A stretch of DNA of 64,000 nucleotides from DATMNI01 sp963817515 (lineage in GTDB: Bacteria > Acidobacteriota > Terriglobia > Bryobacterales > Bryobacteraceae). The DNA lies in NCBI GenBank assembly GCA_963817515.1, contig CAWFPJ010000018.1:186001-250000 (forward strand), given 5' to 3'. The notes under the pieces are model-generated. The model made no database searches, was not told the origin of the DNA, and was given only the letters and a program-made list of their open reading frames with translations. Position 1 is the stretch's first letter. Every line of letters starts with the position of its first letter. Below are positions 25,255 to 34,390 of the stretch, in pieces. A program made the translations under genes and the position numbers.

Positions 25255-27657
25255 ATGAATATCGCTGAACTGATCGATGGAGGTGGGGCTCTGACTGGCC
25301 GACCGCCTGGTGTACTCGATGCGGTGGTCGCCAAGCGGCTACGGAGACTTGCGGACGACGGTACCATGGGCGATCCGGAAATGGGAGACGATGGCTCTGC
25401 CAATGCGCAGGCCATGCCATTTTCACCGGTGAGCGTTCCTCCGAATAGCAGCCTTCCTTCGTCACCCCAACTGCTCTCAGCGGCGGCGTTGTCTGATTCT
25501 CCGCAACCACAGCAGGATGGTGCTCCACTTCGCTCAGTGCCTGGAAGCCTCCAGGCGTTTGATGGCCCAGCACCAGTGCGGACCACCACTCCGCCCATGT
25601 TTCCATCGACGGGCCACGCTGGCGGTGCGCTCCCCAACAATCCGCCAACAAACCGCCAGCCGAGCCTTGGCCAGGTTGGGCCGCAATCAGGCGCTCCGGC
25701 AAGCGGTGGAAGTGGAAGCACTGGCGCCATCCCGGCAGATGGGCAGATGCTTCCGGCGGAGCAACGCGAACAGGACCTCCTACTTCACCGGCCGGAAAGA
25801 GGAGTTAAGCAGATTCCAGTAGTTGATGCGCAGGGAAACCCGCTCCTGGACGCGCAGGGCAATCCGGTCATGCAAAATCGACCCATATCGAAACTGCGGC
25901 GAGTGGCCGGCGAAATCGCATCCATTGCTGGCCCGATAATTGGTGGACCCGGTGTCAGCTTGCTGGGGCAACGCTTGCTCTATCCCGGTCAGGATAAGTG
26001 GGCGCGCGATCTTGAGACGGCTGAGGAGTTGAGCAAGCTCGGTGAGACCGTTCAGAACCGGCAACTGAGGACCCAGCAAATCGGGTCTCAAGCCGACGCG
26101 CGAAGAAGTGCCGCGGATACCCGCGCCAATACTGAATACCTCAACCAGACCAAGGGTCTGATTCCAATAGCGTCCAATCCAGAGCAGGCAGCCGGAATAC
26201 CTGCAACAGTTAATCGCCTTCAGGATCTACCGCCATCGCCCGCACTCTCGCAGGTTCCGGGACAGGGACCTCCCGCGCCGCATCTGATGGGACCGATGCC
26301 CTTGCCGCCATCGCCCGCGCTGTCAGCGCCGCCGCAAGATGCCGCGCCAGACGTGTCATCGCTTCCGCAACTCCGCACGCGGGTATCGCCGGGAATGCCG
26401 GGACTGCCACTTGAGAATCAGATAGACCCTGACATCGGACGCCCGATGAATCAGGCGGGCAATGTCAAGCGCATCACGAATCCGGCCACGAAGGAAACGG
26501 AAACGTTCCTGAAGCCCTCGGCTACGACGCTGGCGCAAATGGCCGCGGATAAGGCAAAGCAGACTCGCGGCGCCCTTCTCGAAGCGCAACGTGATACATG
26601 GCCGACTGCCACGCCGGAAATGGCAACCGCACTCAAGACGTTCGGGGTTAAAGAGGGAGATCCAGTTGACCCGGTCCTCTACAAGTCGTATGTGGATAAT
26701 ACACTCAAGCCGGAGAAGCCTGAGCCCGCAACGAAAGCCAAGCAAGACTTCTCGGCGACTGTAAGTAAAGTCGCGGCCGAGGGACATCTTCCCATGGCGG
26801 CGCTGAGCGATGTCCACAAACTGGGGGGTGCGATCGTTGCGTCGACCACGTTGACGCCACAAGAAAAGCAAGATGCACTGGCTTACCTTGCGGCAAACAC
26901 GACGCCCGCAGCAGCCGGCACGAATACCACCATTCGAGTGGAGGGAATGCAGCAAGCGCGCGAGCAGGCCGTGCTCGATACGCAGAATAGCAACACTCCG
27001 ATGTTCCTGAATTCCGCCGAAATCAATAAGGCGAATCAAGAAACACCGGGACGATACATGCCAGTCGGTGCAGGTGTTCCGGCTCTGAACAAGACGGCAC
27101 TCATCGAGGACATCCGCGGCAATGTGCAGCAAGTTCGGCAATCACTCGCGCAGATGCCTGATTTCGACGCGATGGACAAGGCCAAAATCGCCGTCGCATT
27201 GCGCAGTCGCGATCCCCGCGGTTCTATCAACGCGCTTCTCAGCGGGGCGGCGGCCGGATCGCTCAGTCCACAGCAACAGGATTATCTGATCAACTTGACC
27301 AACCTCGTTGAGAACGCAATGGCCATGCGCAGCGTATTGGGCGCTGGCGCGGGTTCGGAGGACATGCGGACCGCCATCACGGCCACGATACCGGGACCCA
27401 CTACTCCGAACAAAGAGTACGCATTCAAGCAACTCGACACGTTTGAGAAAACACTGAACCGGCTTGAGCGCGGTGTCCCCAAAGTGCCGCTGAGGACTGA
27501 TACGGGGGATGCTGGTGGTGCGGCATCTACTGCTGCCGCCCCCATCCCGCCTGCTGTCCAAAATCTCCTGAAGACCGCCAGTCCCGGCATCCACACGCTG
27601 AGCGATGGATCGAAGTGGATGAAAAACGCAGACGGGACAATTAAGGGGCAACAGTAA
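25255..27657 (+). CDS. Long Pro/Ala-rich protein, unknown (800 residues)
   Basis: It starts at ATG with AAAGGAG upstream. Residues 40-180 and 300-380 are low-complexity and rich in Pro, Ser and Ala, with three copies of a P-P-S-P-A-L-S type motif. A tandem D-A-Q-G-N-P pair lies near 198-209, and a small hydrophobic Gly-rich segment (I-A-S-I-A-G-P-I-I-G-G-P-G-V) near 225. The C-terminal third is helical and better ordered (L-V-E-N-A-M-A-M-R-S-V-L-G-A-G). There is no signal peptide and no family I can name. Its stop overlaps the next start (TAATG). It could be a structural or injected protein of a phage-like particle, but nothing proves it. Confidence 0.7.
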   Translation: MNIAELIDGGGALTGRPPGVLDAVVAKRLRRLADDGTMGDPEMGDDGSANAQAMPFSPVSVPPNSSLPSSPQLLSAAALSDSPQPQQDGAPLRSVPGSLQAFDGPAPVRTTTPPMFPSTGHAGGALPNNPPTNRQPSLGQVGPQSGAPASGGSGSTGAIPADGQMLPAEQREQDLLLHRPERGVKQIPVVDAQGNPLLDAQGNPVMQNRPISKLRRVAGEIASIAGPIIGGPGVSLLGQRLLYPGQDKWARDLETAEELSKLGETVQNRQLRTQQIGSQADARRSAADTRANTEYLNQTKGLIPIASNPEQAAGIPATVNRLQDLPPSPALSQVPGQGPPAPHLMGPMPLPPSPALSAPPQDAAPDVSSLPQLRTRVSPGMPGLPLENQIDPDIGRPMNQAGNVKRITNPATKETETFLKPSATTLAQMAADKAKQTRGALLEAQRDTWPTATPEMATALKTFGVKEGDPVDPVLYKSYVDNTLKPEKPEPATKAKQDFSATVSKVAAEGHLPMAALSDVHKLGGAIVASTTLTPQEKQDALAYLAANTTPAAAGTNTTIRVEGMQQAREQAVLDTQNSNTPMFLNSAEINKANQETPGRYMPVGAGVPALNKTALIEDIRGNVQQVRQSLAQMPDFDAMDKAKIAVALRSRDPRGSINALLSGAAAGSLSPQQQDYLINLTNLVENAMAMRSVLGAGAGSEDMRTAITATIPGPTTPNKEYAFKQLDTFEKTLNRLERGVPKVPLRTDTGDAGGAASTAAAPIPPAVQNLLKTASPGIHTLSDGSKWMKNADGTIKGQQ

Positions 27658-29258
27658 TGGCCGATCTCTCCATCATCGACTCCAAGCCCCTACCCGCGGC
27701 CGGCGACGGGCTGAGTATCGTCAAGAGTGAGCCGCTGCCTGCCAGGGGCGGAGGCGTTCTCGGCTCGCTCATCCAGACGGCCGCCAATACGGCCGCCGCG
27801 GTACGTCACCCGCTAGATACCCTGAAAACTGCCGCGCAACCGGGCGACGACAGCGCATTTGGGACCGCGGTGAAGGATGCCATGGCGGTACCGACCATGG
27901 TGGGTAAGGCCGTAGTGAACGCCTCACAACTCAAACACGGCAATTATCAGCCGATGCTTGACAGCCTGAAGGACACGGGGCGTGCTGTGGCGAACATTCC
28001 ACGGAACGTCTCTACCGATGTCAGAGACGGGAAGTGGGGCAAGCTCGGCGTGCGAGCCGCAGAAGTGGCAATACCGGGGCTGGGCAGCGAGGAAGGCGCG
28101 GCGGCAGTTGGCAGGCTGGCAGATGCAGCGGGACCGCCAGCGGCAGCGATAAAGGGAGCCGCTGCCGCTGGCGTAAAAGCAGCGACCTCGCCAAGAACAA
28201 TGATTGGCGCGGGCACTGCGGAGTATCTTGCGTCACATCTCGGAATTCCACCTGGAGTGGCCAGCGCCGCTGTTGTTGGCCCGCGAATTGTCGGACAGGC
28301 CATAAAGGGCGCGAAGTCGGCACTCGCGGACAGGGCAGGAACCGCGCCGTCCTCGTCTATTCCCATCAGCGCCATCGACCAGTCGGAACTTCCTGTTGTC
28401 GCGCAGGGTCTCGGCCCCGTGCGGCCGCCGCTTGCTCCATCGCAACCGACCAGTAACATCAAGAGCGCGCCGGTCAATGCACCGCCGATTCCACCGAGTG
28501 GTGGTCGTGCTCCCATCAGCCCTCCGCTGCGAACGAGTACAGGTGCAATCATCCCCGTTCCGCCGGCAGAGGCTCCGATTCCGGTGGTAAAAGCGAATAT
28601 TCCGCCGGCTCCACGAACTGGGGTTCCGATGCGAGCTCCGATTACATCGACATCGGGCGCTCCGATCGAGAACCCGCAAGCAACGAGCGGTATCCCTACG
28701 CGGCGTAGGCCTCCTGCGGCACAAGTTCCCGGAAGCGGTGGCCGGACTCCGCTCAGGCCTCCAATCGCATCATCCTCCGATCTGCCGCCATCGCCGGCAC
28801 TGAGTACGGCGCCATCAACGGTGCCGCCTTCGGTTGCTCCTACAGCACCACCCGGTGCCCCAGATCTACCGCCATCGGCCGCTCTGTCGAGATCGCCAAT
28901 TGAACCGAATCCGGCCGGCAGCCCCATACCCAATGCGGAGTTGCCGATGCCTTACAAGACAACCTCCCGGCGTCCGCCGACTATGGGGGACGTTACGCAG
29001 TTGAACCGGGATCTCCATGGGGCCGCCAGCGGATCTGGGCTGGGACACGATGCGCTGTCGGATGTTATGGCGCTTAAATTCGGCGTGAAATCAATGAAGG
29101 AACTTACTTTTGATCAGATGAGGCAAGCTTATCGAGATCTCACGGGTGAAGAATGGGCGCCAGGTCTACCGCCCGCGAGGACCCCCAAGGCAGCGCCCAC
29201 GGGTGCGCCGCCGCCCAGCACCGAGCCTCCGATCCTGATTCCGGGAGGTAGGTTTTGA
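27657..29258 (+). CDS. Pro/Ala-rich protein, unknown (533 residues)
   Basis: An N-terminal double motif S-I-I-D-S-K-P-L-P / S-I-V-K-S-E-P-L-P is followed by Ala/Gly-rich hydrophobic stretches (about 130-215) that could span or insert into a membrane. A long Pro-rich tract (about 240-420) repeats P-P-S-P-A-L-S as in the upstream protein. The last 90 residues are a compact helical domain (L-T-F-D-Q-M-R-Q-A-Y-R-D-L-T-G). The two proteins share linker motifs and a 1-bp overlap, so they probably act together. Confidence 0.65.
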   Translation: MADLSIIDSKPLPAAGDGLSIVKSEPLPARGGGVLGSLIQTAANTAAAVRHPLDTLKTAAQPGDDSAFGTAVKDAMAVPTMVGKAVVNASQLKHGNYQPMLDSLKDTGRAVANIPRNVSTDVRDGKWGKLGVRAAEVAIPGLGSEEGAAAVGRLADAAGPPAAAIKGAAAAGVKAATSPRTMIGAGTAEYLASHLGIPPGVASAAVVGPRIVGQAIKGAKSALADRAGTAPSSSIPISAIDQSELPVVAQGLGPVRPPLAPSQPTSNIKSAPVNAPPIPPSGGRAPISPPLRTSTGAIIPVPPAEAPIPVVKANIPPAPRTGVPMRAPITSTSGAPIENPQATSGIPTRRRPPAAQVPGSGGRTPLRPPIASSSDLPPSPALSTAPSTVPPSVAPTAPPGAPDLPPSAALSRSPIEPNPAGSPIPNAELPMPYKTTSRRPPTMGDVTQLNRDLHGAASGSGLGHDALSDVMALKFGVKSMKELTFDQMRQAYRDLTGEEWAPGLPPARTPKAAPTGAPPPSTEPPILIPGGRF

Positions 29259-29475
29259 TGGCAAGTGCTCAGAGTCGCGTCGGTCGCAGAATGCGTTCAC
29301 GGGTGCGGAATAAGTATATTTGGTCTGTTTTCTGTGGCTTGAGGTCTGCGGCCGCCGGAGGAGGAAAGTCACGACTGTAGAGTCGAATCAGAAGGGGCGG
29401 GCGCGGTTTTATCGCCTTGGTCCGCAATAGATTTGCCGCCGTCTGGGGTCGGCTAAATTGAAAGGATTGTAACCG

Positions 29476-30447
29476 ATGTCCATCGGCGTCGAACGACCCA
29501 AAACCATCCCCGCTTTACCAAAGGAATGCGAGGAACTATACTTGGCTTCATCGATGAACCAATCTGATCGAGAAGAAATTCTGAGGATGATCGCGGGGTA
29601 CCGTCCGAGTCTTTGGGATCGAGTAAAGGAATCCCTGCCAGTGCTGGTTGTCATGGCCGGTTCAGCTTTTATTGTTAACGCATACCTTCCAGAGAAGATT
29701 GGCAATCAGACTCGGAGTATGGGGGAAGATATCGTTAGTCTAAAGACTTCGACGGGCACGCTCCAGCATGACGTGGCTGAAATGAAGGGAGAGATAAAGG
29801 ATGCGCTGAATAAGGCATTCGGCCGCGCTCTCGATAATCTCCAATCGCGGCCGCCGCGGTCGAGCAAGGGCAGTAAGGATCGATCTTCAGCAGCTTTGGA
29901 ATTAGGTGCCTCTGCCCTGAGGCTGGCACGGACGCTTGACCTGTCAATCGATCCTTCCCTATGGAATAAGGCGCTCAACGAGCTTGGGTATCGATCACTC
30001 TTAAACGTGACCTTCACTCCACCACGGAGTACTCTGAAACCATTCAGACCTAATACGTTTTATTTCTCCCTTAACTCGATAGAGCCTCTGCCCGCCAGTC
30101 TCGACGTAGGTAGTTATATTAGGGGGGTGATATCATCGGTTGGAGATGATGTTCCACTCAATCAGGCGGCACGATTTGAAGCTATCGGCACCACGCTGAA
30201 CAACAACTTCAAATATGGCCCCAACACTATAGTTGTCGAATCGCCATGGGGCATTAAGCTAGACGGGATTTGGGCGAAGAACGTCTTGATGATAAATACT
30301 AGGGTGGCCTACTCACAAGGTCCCATGCGGCTTGAACACGTGTTTTTCATTAATTGTACGTTCGAGCTGCATGACCGTCCAGCGGCGCGTTATTTGGCGC
30401 AACAGATGTTTGAGTCTCCATCGGTTTCGTTTTACGCCACCGACTAG
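29476..30447 (+). CDS. Membrane-anchored protein with coiled coil, unknown
   Basis: 323 residues. One transmembrane helix (V-L-V-V-M-A-G-S-A-F-I-V-N-A-Y, about 56-70) is followed by a short coiled-coil-like stretch (about 83-118) and a C-terminal beta-rich domain. There are runs of Val, Ile and Asn, some matching a right-handed beta-helix look (M-I-N-T-R-V, then F-F-I-N-C-T-F). Codon use is more AT-rich than in its neighbours. No family recognised. Confidence 0.6.
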   Translation: MSIGVERPKTIPALPKECEELYLASSMNQSDREEILRMIAGYRPSLWDRVKESLPVLVVMAGSAFIVNAYLPEKIGNQTRSMGEDIVSLKTSTGTLQHDVAEMKGEIKDALNKAFGRALDNLQSRPPRSSKGSKDRSSAALELGASALRLARTLDLSIDPSLWNKALNELGYRSLLNVTFTPPRSTLKPFRPNTFYFSLNSIEPLPASLDVGSYIRGVISSVGDDVPLNQAARFEAIGTTLNNNFKYGPNTIVVESPWGIKLDGIWAKNVLMINTRVAYSQGPMRLEHVFFINCTFELHDRPAARYLAQQMFESPSVSFYATD

Positions 30448-31332
30448 ATAGCAAACAATTCCGCCCACATCCGACCCGTGTGCAGGCTTACTTCAAGCGA
30501 ATCCGGACCTTCAGTCCCTCTTGCCTGGCGACGGCGCAAGACTCCCGCTGAACCTTCCGCAAGACCACCTCACGTGAACTGATCGCCAGAGCAACGGCAA
30601 CAAAGCAAGGGGAAGTAGAAGCTAGCGCGGGCCGGAGAGTAAGGCTCCGGACTCAAAAGAAGGCGAGCGCTAAGCTCCCTGCTGAATCGGCCAGGCTGGC
30701 CAACGATTCGGCTTAAAAGCCTCGGAAACCCCGCATAACACTCAACCAGTGTGGGTACCATGCTCGCAAAACGGCCATGTTGTGTTCGCTCACATGGGAA
30801 AGCGCCGATGACGTCAGGGCGATGGATAGGAATCCAAACATACTAGTAAGTCGCAGCATATTTTGTCTTGTCTCTTTTCCCCGCCTCGCGGCGGTCTCGT
30901 ATTGAGATGCGTTCTTGCATCAAGGTCTAGAATCGGCATTGCCGTGCGATAACAACAGAGGTCGGTATGCGGACCCGTACCGTCCGTACTACTCTGCGAT
31001 TCATAGGAAACGCAGATACCTAGGATCGCTTCGCTGCTGACGATCGCATTGTGACTGCGCGTTACGGCGGCTGATAAACAATGTAGCGTCGGCATCCCCG
31101 GAATTGCCACCGAGCAGCCCGAAGCGCGAACGGTCATCGTTACCGCTTCTTGACATACGGGGACGGATCTTAAGAACTGTCCAAAATGTCCGTCTGGGCG
31201 CCGTATCATTTCCGAGAAATCTCACTGTACGTATGCTGTAGGTGCGTGCTACGATCATTTTGGAACGTGCTATTCATGACTGACTTACCCGCAAAGCTAC
31301 ATCTAAGGAGAAAAAGAGGCCCTACCTACCAG
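30448..31332. other. 885-bp region without a supported gene
   Basis: No reading frame here has both a start and coding character. On the minus strand a frame ending at 30488 (V-V-L-R-K-V-Q-R-E-S-C-A-V-A-R-Q) reads like a small protein but lacks a start after the stop near 30655. The right part is AT-richer and may hold the promoter of the exported protein at 31333. Confidence 0.5.
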
Positions 31333-32061
31333 ATGCGAACAATATTTCCACTCGCGTTCTTGACCGTGGCGAGCGCTAATTTGTTCGCGGCCGCATGCCC
31401 AACTGGCACACTGCAGGACTACATAAATTTGGGCTCGGGGGGCTGCACCCTGAGCACGGCTGGGGTGACAGCTCACGCGAGTTCACCAATCCTGCTTTCG
31501 AATTTCACCTACACAACATCGGTGACTGGGACGGCGGTTGCAAAACCCGCGTCTGCCCTCGCCGTAAAGCCGGAACCTTCCAGCACCGTGTCAGGTGACT
31601 ATGCAGGCTTGCGGTTTATGGCCGGCCAGACAACTTGGACCGATCCCGGCGATTTGGCGGCGGACGGCGGAACTCTGACGGTAACGCTTCACTTCACGGC
31701 TACGGCAGTCGGATTCCCGAGCCATGGCATCCTGAGCGAAGTGTCGGGTGGTGGCGCCCTGGTTTTTAGCGCTGCGTCGGACTTGCAGACAGAAGAACTC
31801 TTCTGCGTTGGCGCAACGTTTGGCGTTGGAAATTCTTGCGCCGGATTTCTCAGCTTCGATGACAGATTAGGGTTTTCACTGAGCAATAACCGCGGCTTCG
31901 GGCATCCCGCTCACGATGCACTCAACGACCCGAGCTTCGATCCGAAGCTGATGATGGGAGTGGGCTTAATCGACGTGATCGTCAAGCTTACGATTACCGG
32001 AGCGCCAGGCGCGCTTGCCGGTGTCGACTCCTACATATTCCTGGTGAGACCCACGAGCTAG
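31333..32061 (+). CDS. Exported protein related to PEP-CTERM-type surface proteins
   Basis: 242 residues from ATG 31333; an upstream Met at 31276 is possible. A signal peptide (I-F-P-L-A-F-L-T-V-A-S-A-N-L-F-A-A) is followed by a Ser/Thr/Gly-rich beta-type domain with one Cys pair (F-C-V-G-A-T-F-G-V-G-N-S-C). The style matches acidobacterial PEP-CTERM proteins, but the C-terminal V-P-E-P sorting signal is absent, so it is probably released. Cargo gene, function unknown. Confidence 0.7.
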   Translation: MRTIFPLAFLTVASANLFAAACPTGTLQDYINLGSGGCTLSTAGVTAHASSPILLSNFTYTTSVTGTAVAKPASALAVKPEPSSTVSGDYAGLRFMAGQTTWTDPGDLAADGGTLTVTLHFTATAVGFPSHGILSEVSGGGALVFSAASDLQTEELFCVGATFGVGNSCAGFLSFDDRLGFSLSNNRGFGHPAHDALNDPSFDPKLMMGVGLIDVIVKLTITGAPGALAGVDSYIFLVRPTS

Positions 32062-32064
32062 CGG

Positions 32065-32337
32065 ATGGCGATGCCAGAACAACCCGATCCCAGGGTCCAT
32101 CTGTACCGCGGAGCGCCATCCGTGCGCGGTTGGTCCCGCTACCAAACTACGGTGGCGACTTGGACACTATGCGGAATCAGTCGGAGATTAGGCTCTGGCG
32201 ATTGCCTACGGCGCGCAGGCTGCACCGAAGACGCCTTGCAGGTGAATTGCCCCTACTGCCTGGAACTGATGCGTCCTAACAGCCCCAGGCACGCCGGGAG
32301 GGTGACAGCACGAGCCGCCGGAAGCGGACGGAGTTAA
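32065..32337 (+). CDS. Small Cys-rich protein, possible zinc binder
   Basis: 90 residues, 3 bp after the previous gene. V-H-L-Y-R-G-A-P-S-V-R-G-W-S-R is followed by T-L-C-G-I-S-R and C-T-E-D-A-L-Q-V-N-C-P-Y-C-L-E-L-M, a zinc-ribbon-like spacing. The sequence is well ordered for so short a frame. I recall similar proteins in soil bacteria and phages but no function. Confidence 0.55.
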   Translation: MAMPEQPDPRVHLYRGAPSVRGWSRYQTTVATWTLCGISRRLGSGDCLRRAGCTEDALQVNCPYCLELMRPNSPRHAGRVTARAAGSGRS

Positions 32338-32341
32338 GTCG

Positions 32342-33316
32342 TCACGCAACAAGGCAGCTTGGTTGTCGGTGCTTTCTTCTGATCCGCAACCGGACTAACA
32401 CCATGGACAACCCGCCAAACAGCACCAGCGAACCCGGCTCAGGCACCGGTGTCCCTACGAATCGGTGGACCGGGCCGTCCACGCTATCGATGAATTCTCC
32501 TACGATCTTACCCGCGTCATTGATACCAAGGACCTCCGTACTAAGGGAGCCCGGATAGTCGATAGTGGTGGTTACGCCGTTTGCGTATAGGAACCCGTGT
32601 CGGATGGACTGCTCATCAAAATAATATCCTACTATCCAACCCTCATCGTTGATTCCAACTACGTTAGGCGCACTGTGAAGGCCAGGGACGTTTATCGGTG
32701 TGGACACTCCATCGTGGTAAAACCCAATACCTCCACCGCCTGGACGGTTCGTAAAGATCTGGCCGACATTGTTGATGTCGAGGCTAATCTCGCCGCGTGT
32801 GGTACCAATTTCCTGAAAGGTGCCGCGGTCATAAACATACAAAAAAGTTCCGGCATAAGCTCCTACCGCATTACTAGTAAGAGCAGATCCAACAATCACT
32901 CCGGCGTTGTTAATCCCCGTTGCGCTAAAGGTGTAGGGGGTGAGGAAGACGCGGACCGGTAGTACCGGGTCCGGGATATCGACGGGGATATCGGGCAGAA
33001 CCAGACTAGTGTAGACGCCGCCCGAGAACAAAAACCCATACCCCACCACCTGGCCGGTATCGTTGAAAGCCAGAGCGCCCCCGCTGATCGGCGTAAACGT
33101 TCCGTTTGGTTCGAGTACGCCGCTGGAAGTCAGGATTGCACCAACGTTGTTGATACTCAGGATATTCCCGGTGTTATATATGAAGGTAGATATATCGTCA
33201 CTTGGAGCCGGAACGTCTAGTTGCCGGAGCGCATATGTACCAGCCTGAGCGGCGTTCAGCGAACCGAACAACGCCAACGCCAAGACTGCCGAGGTAATAT
33301 TGAAATGCGAGCTCAT
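32342..33316 (-). CDS. PEP-CTERM protein with HAF-type repeats
   Basis: 324 residues from ATG 33316, which has GGAGGGAAG just upstream. A signal peptide (V-L-A-L-A-L-F-G-S-L-N-A-A-Q-A) is followed by about six repeats of the form I-N-N-x-G-x-I-V-G (for example G-I-N-D-A-G-K-I-V-G-E-F), the extracellular HAF pattern. The tail has V-P-E-P-G-S-L-V-L-F, a hydrophobic helix and Arg-rich end, which is the exosortase sorting signal. It would be cleaved and delivered to the surface or exopolymer matrix. It is cargo of the island. Confidence 0.85.
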   Translation of the reverse strand: MSSHFNITSAVLALALFGSLNAAQAGTYALRQLDVPAPSDDISTFIYNTGNILSINNVGAILTSSGVLEPNGTFTPISGGALAFNDTGQVVGYGFLFSGGVYTSLVLPDIPVDIPDPVLPVRVFLTPYTFSATGINNAGVIVGSALTSNAVGAYAGTFLYVYDRGTFQEIGTTRGEISLDINNVGQIFTNRPGGGGIGFYHDGVSTPINVPGLHSAPNVVGINDEGWIVGYYFDEQSIRHGFLYANGVTTTIDYPGSLSTEVLGINDAGKIVGEFIDSVDGPVHRFVGTPVPEPGSLVLFGGLSMVLVRLRIRRKHRQPSCLVA

Positions 33317-33762
33317 CTTCCTTCCCTCCCGAGTCCCTTTTTCCAAGCCGGGGACTGCGCGGTTGAAGAATATCAGGTTGGTCACGCGGAGTCGAGCATC
33401 AATGAAGAATAGGCCCGGATCAAGTGGGCATTCTGATACAACATGGGCAGCGGGGCGCCCGTTTCCATTGGTCAACATGTCAGGCCAAGGAGGGGTGGGA
33501 ACCCTTTTACTCTTCCAGACGACGTTGCTCGATTGGTGCATGTAAGTGCCATGTCCCAGCCGGACCGCACAGTTCCCGCTGATTAACGGTGATGTACCAA
33601 CGGCCCTATAACGCGACGTCGAGTAACCGCAGTACAATTTCCCGCAACAAATCGCTTGCCGCGCCAATCAGCGGCCTGGCGCGCTTGCCTTTGGCGGCCA
33701 AGTTGGAATTTGTGATCCAGAAGAGCGCGGCAAGGCTGGGATTGAATGCGGGTAGCCGTGAA
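33317..33762. other. 446-bp region without a supported gene
   Basis: This is the upstream region of the HAF/PEP-CTERM gene. Both strands are open in places (33589-33771 plus; minus frame to 33667) but lack start signals and any recognisable motif. Confidence 0.5.
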
Positions 33763-34005
33763 TCAGTTTGACGGATCATAGCCGATCCGAACCGCTTCTA
33801 AGAGTTGCCGGCGAATCTCGGCGTAACTGGCGTAAGCATTGTTTTCGCGAACGCGTTGTTCCACTATGTCTGAGCGAATCTGAATAGATGAGGGGTTTGG
33901 GAGGCATTGGCCGAACAACTCGCACATCCTATCGGCCTCGTGGACATAATGCTTAAGCGTTTCCCAACACTGCGCGTGGAGTTCTGCAAATTGTTTCGAA
34001 TCCAT
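33763..34005 (-). CDS. Small helical protein, unknown
   Basis: 80 residues: M-D-S-K-Q-F-A-E-L-H-A-Q-C-W-E-T-L-K-H-Y and E-I-R-R-Q-L-L-E-A-V-R-I-G-Y-D. It is mostly amphipathic helix. No family is recognised. Overlapping frames on the plus strand (33907-34317) look less natural. Confidence 0.45.
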   Translation of the reverse strand: MDSKQFAELHAQCWETLKHYVHEADRMCELFGQCLPNPSSIQIRSDIVEQRVRENNAYASYAEIRRQLLEAVRIGYDPSN

Positions 34006-34237
34006 TTCGTGCAGTATATTCCATGCCCTACCACGCTATTCGATACGGTCTTTGGCTTTCGCCCCAGCGGTCGTCTGCCACTGCATGTTGCCGGGTTCAT
34101 CGGCACCGCACTCGCGAAGATCAGCAGCCTGCTCGTCAATGATCGCAGCCCTGCCGCCATTGAGGCGACCAGAGTAGCGGTGTGGGCCCTTAGCGACCCG
34201 CCAGAACCCGGAGATCCATGGGCTGGCTGGATTCCCG

Positions 34238-34390
34238 ATGTGGAGCACGTCAACGCACTACCGGAGCCCTTGCGGATACGTCCACGATCTGGAGACCCGC
34301 GCAGATCCCGCGGGTGACGTGGCGACCTTGGCGATTCAGCGCGAGTCGATAGCGGCGTTGGAGCGCCTTCTGGAAGTGGCTCGGCAGTAA
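34238..34390 (+). CDS. Short protein, unknown (50 residues)
   Basis: The frame reads H-Y-R-S-P-C-G-Y-V-H-D-L-E-T-R-A-D-P-A-G, ending in a clean amphipathic helix (R-E-S-I-A-A-L-E-R-L-L-E-V-A-R-Q). Its composition is coding-like. Its 3' end overlaps the C-terminal end of the PEP-CTERM gene on the other strand by 55 bp, so one of the two frames may be shorter than drawn. Confidence 0.4.
   Translation: MWSTSTHYRSPCGYVHDLETRADPAGDVATLAIQRESIAALERLLEVARQ

Noticed and set aside
29258..29380. 40-residue frame overlapping the stop of the 533-residue protein
   Set aside because: Coupled start but very short, Arg-rich and without any recognisable feature.
30488..30655. Minus-strand small protein frame in the 885-bp gap
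   Set aside because: Coding-like sequence but no start codon at a sensible place.
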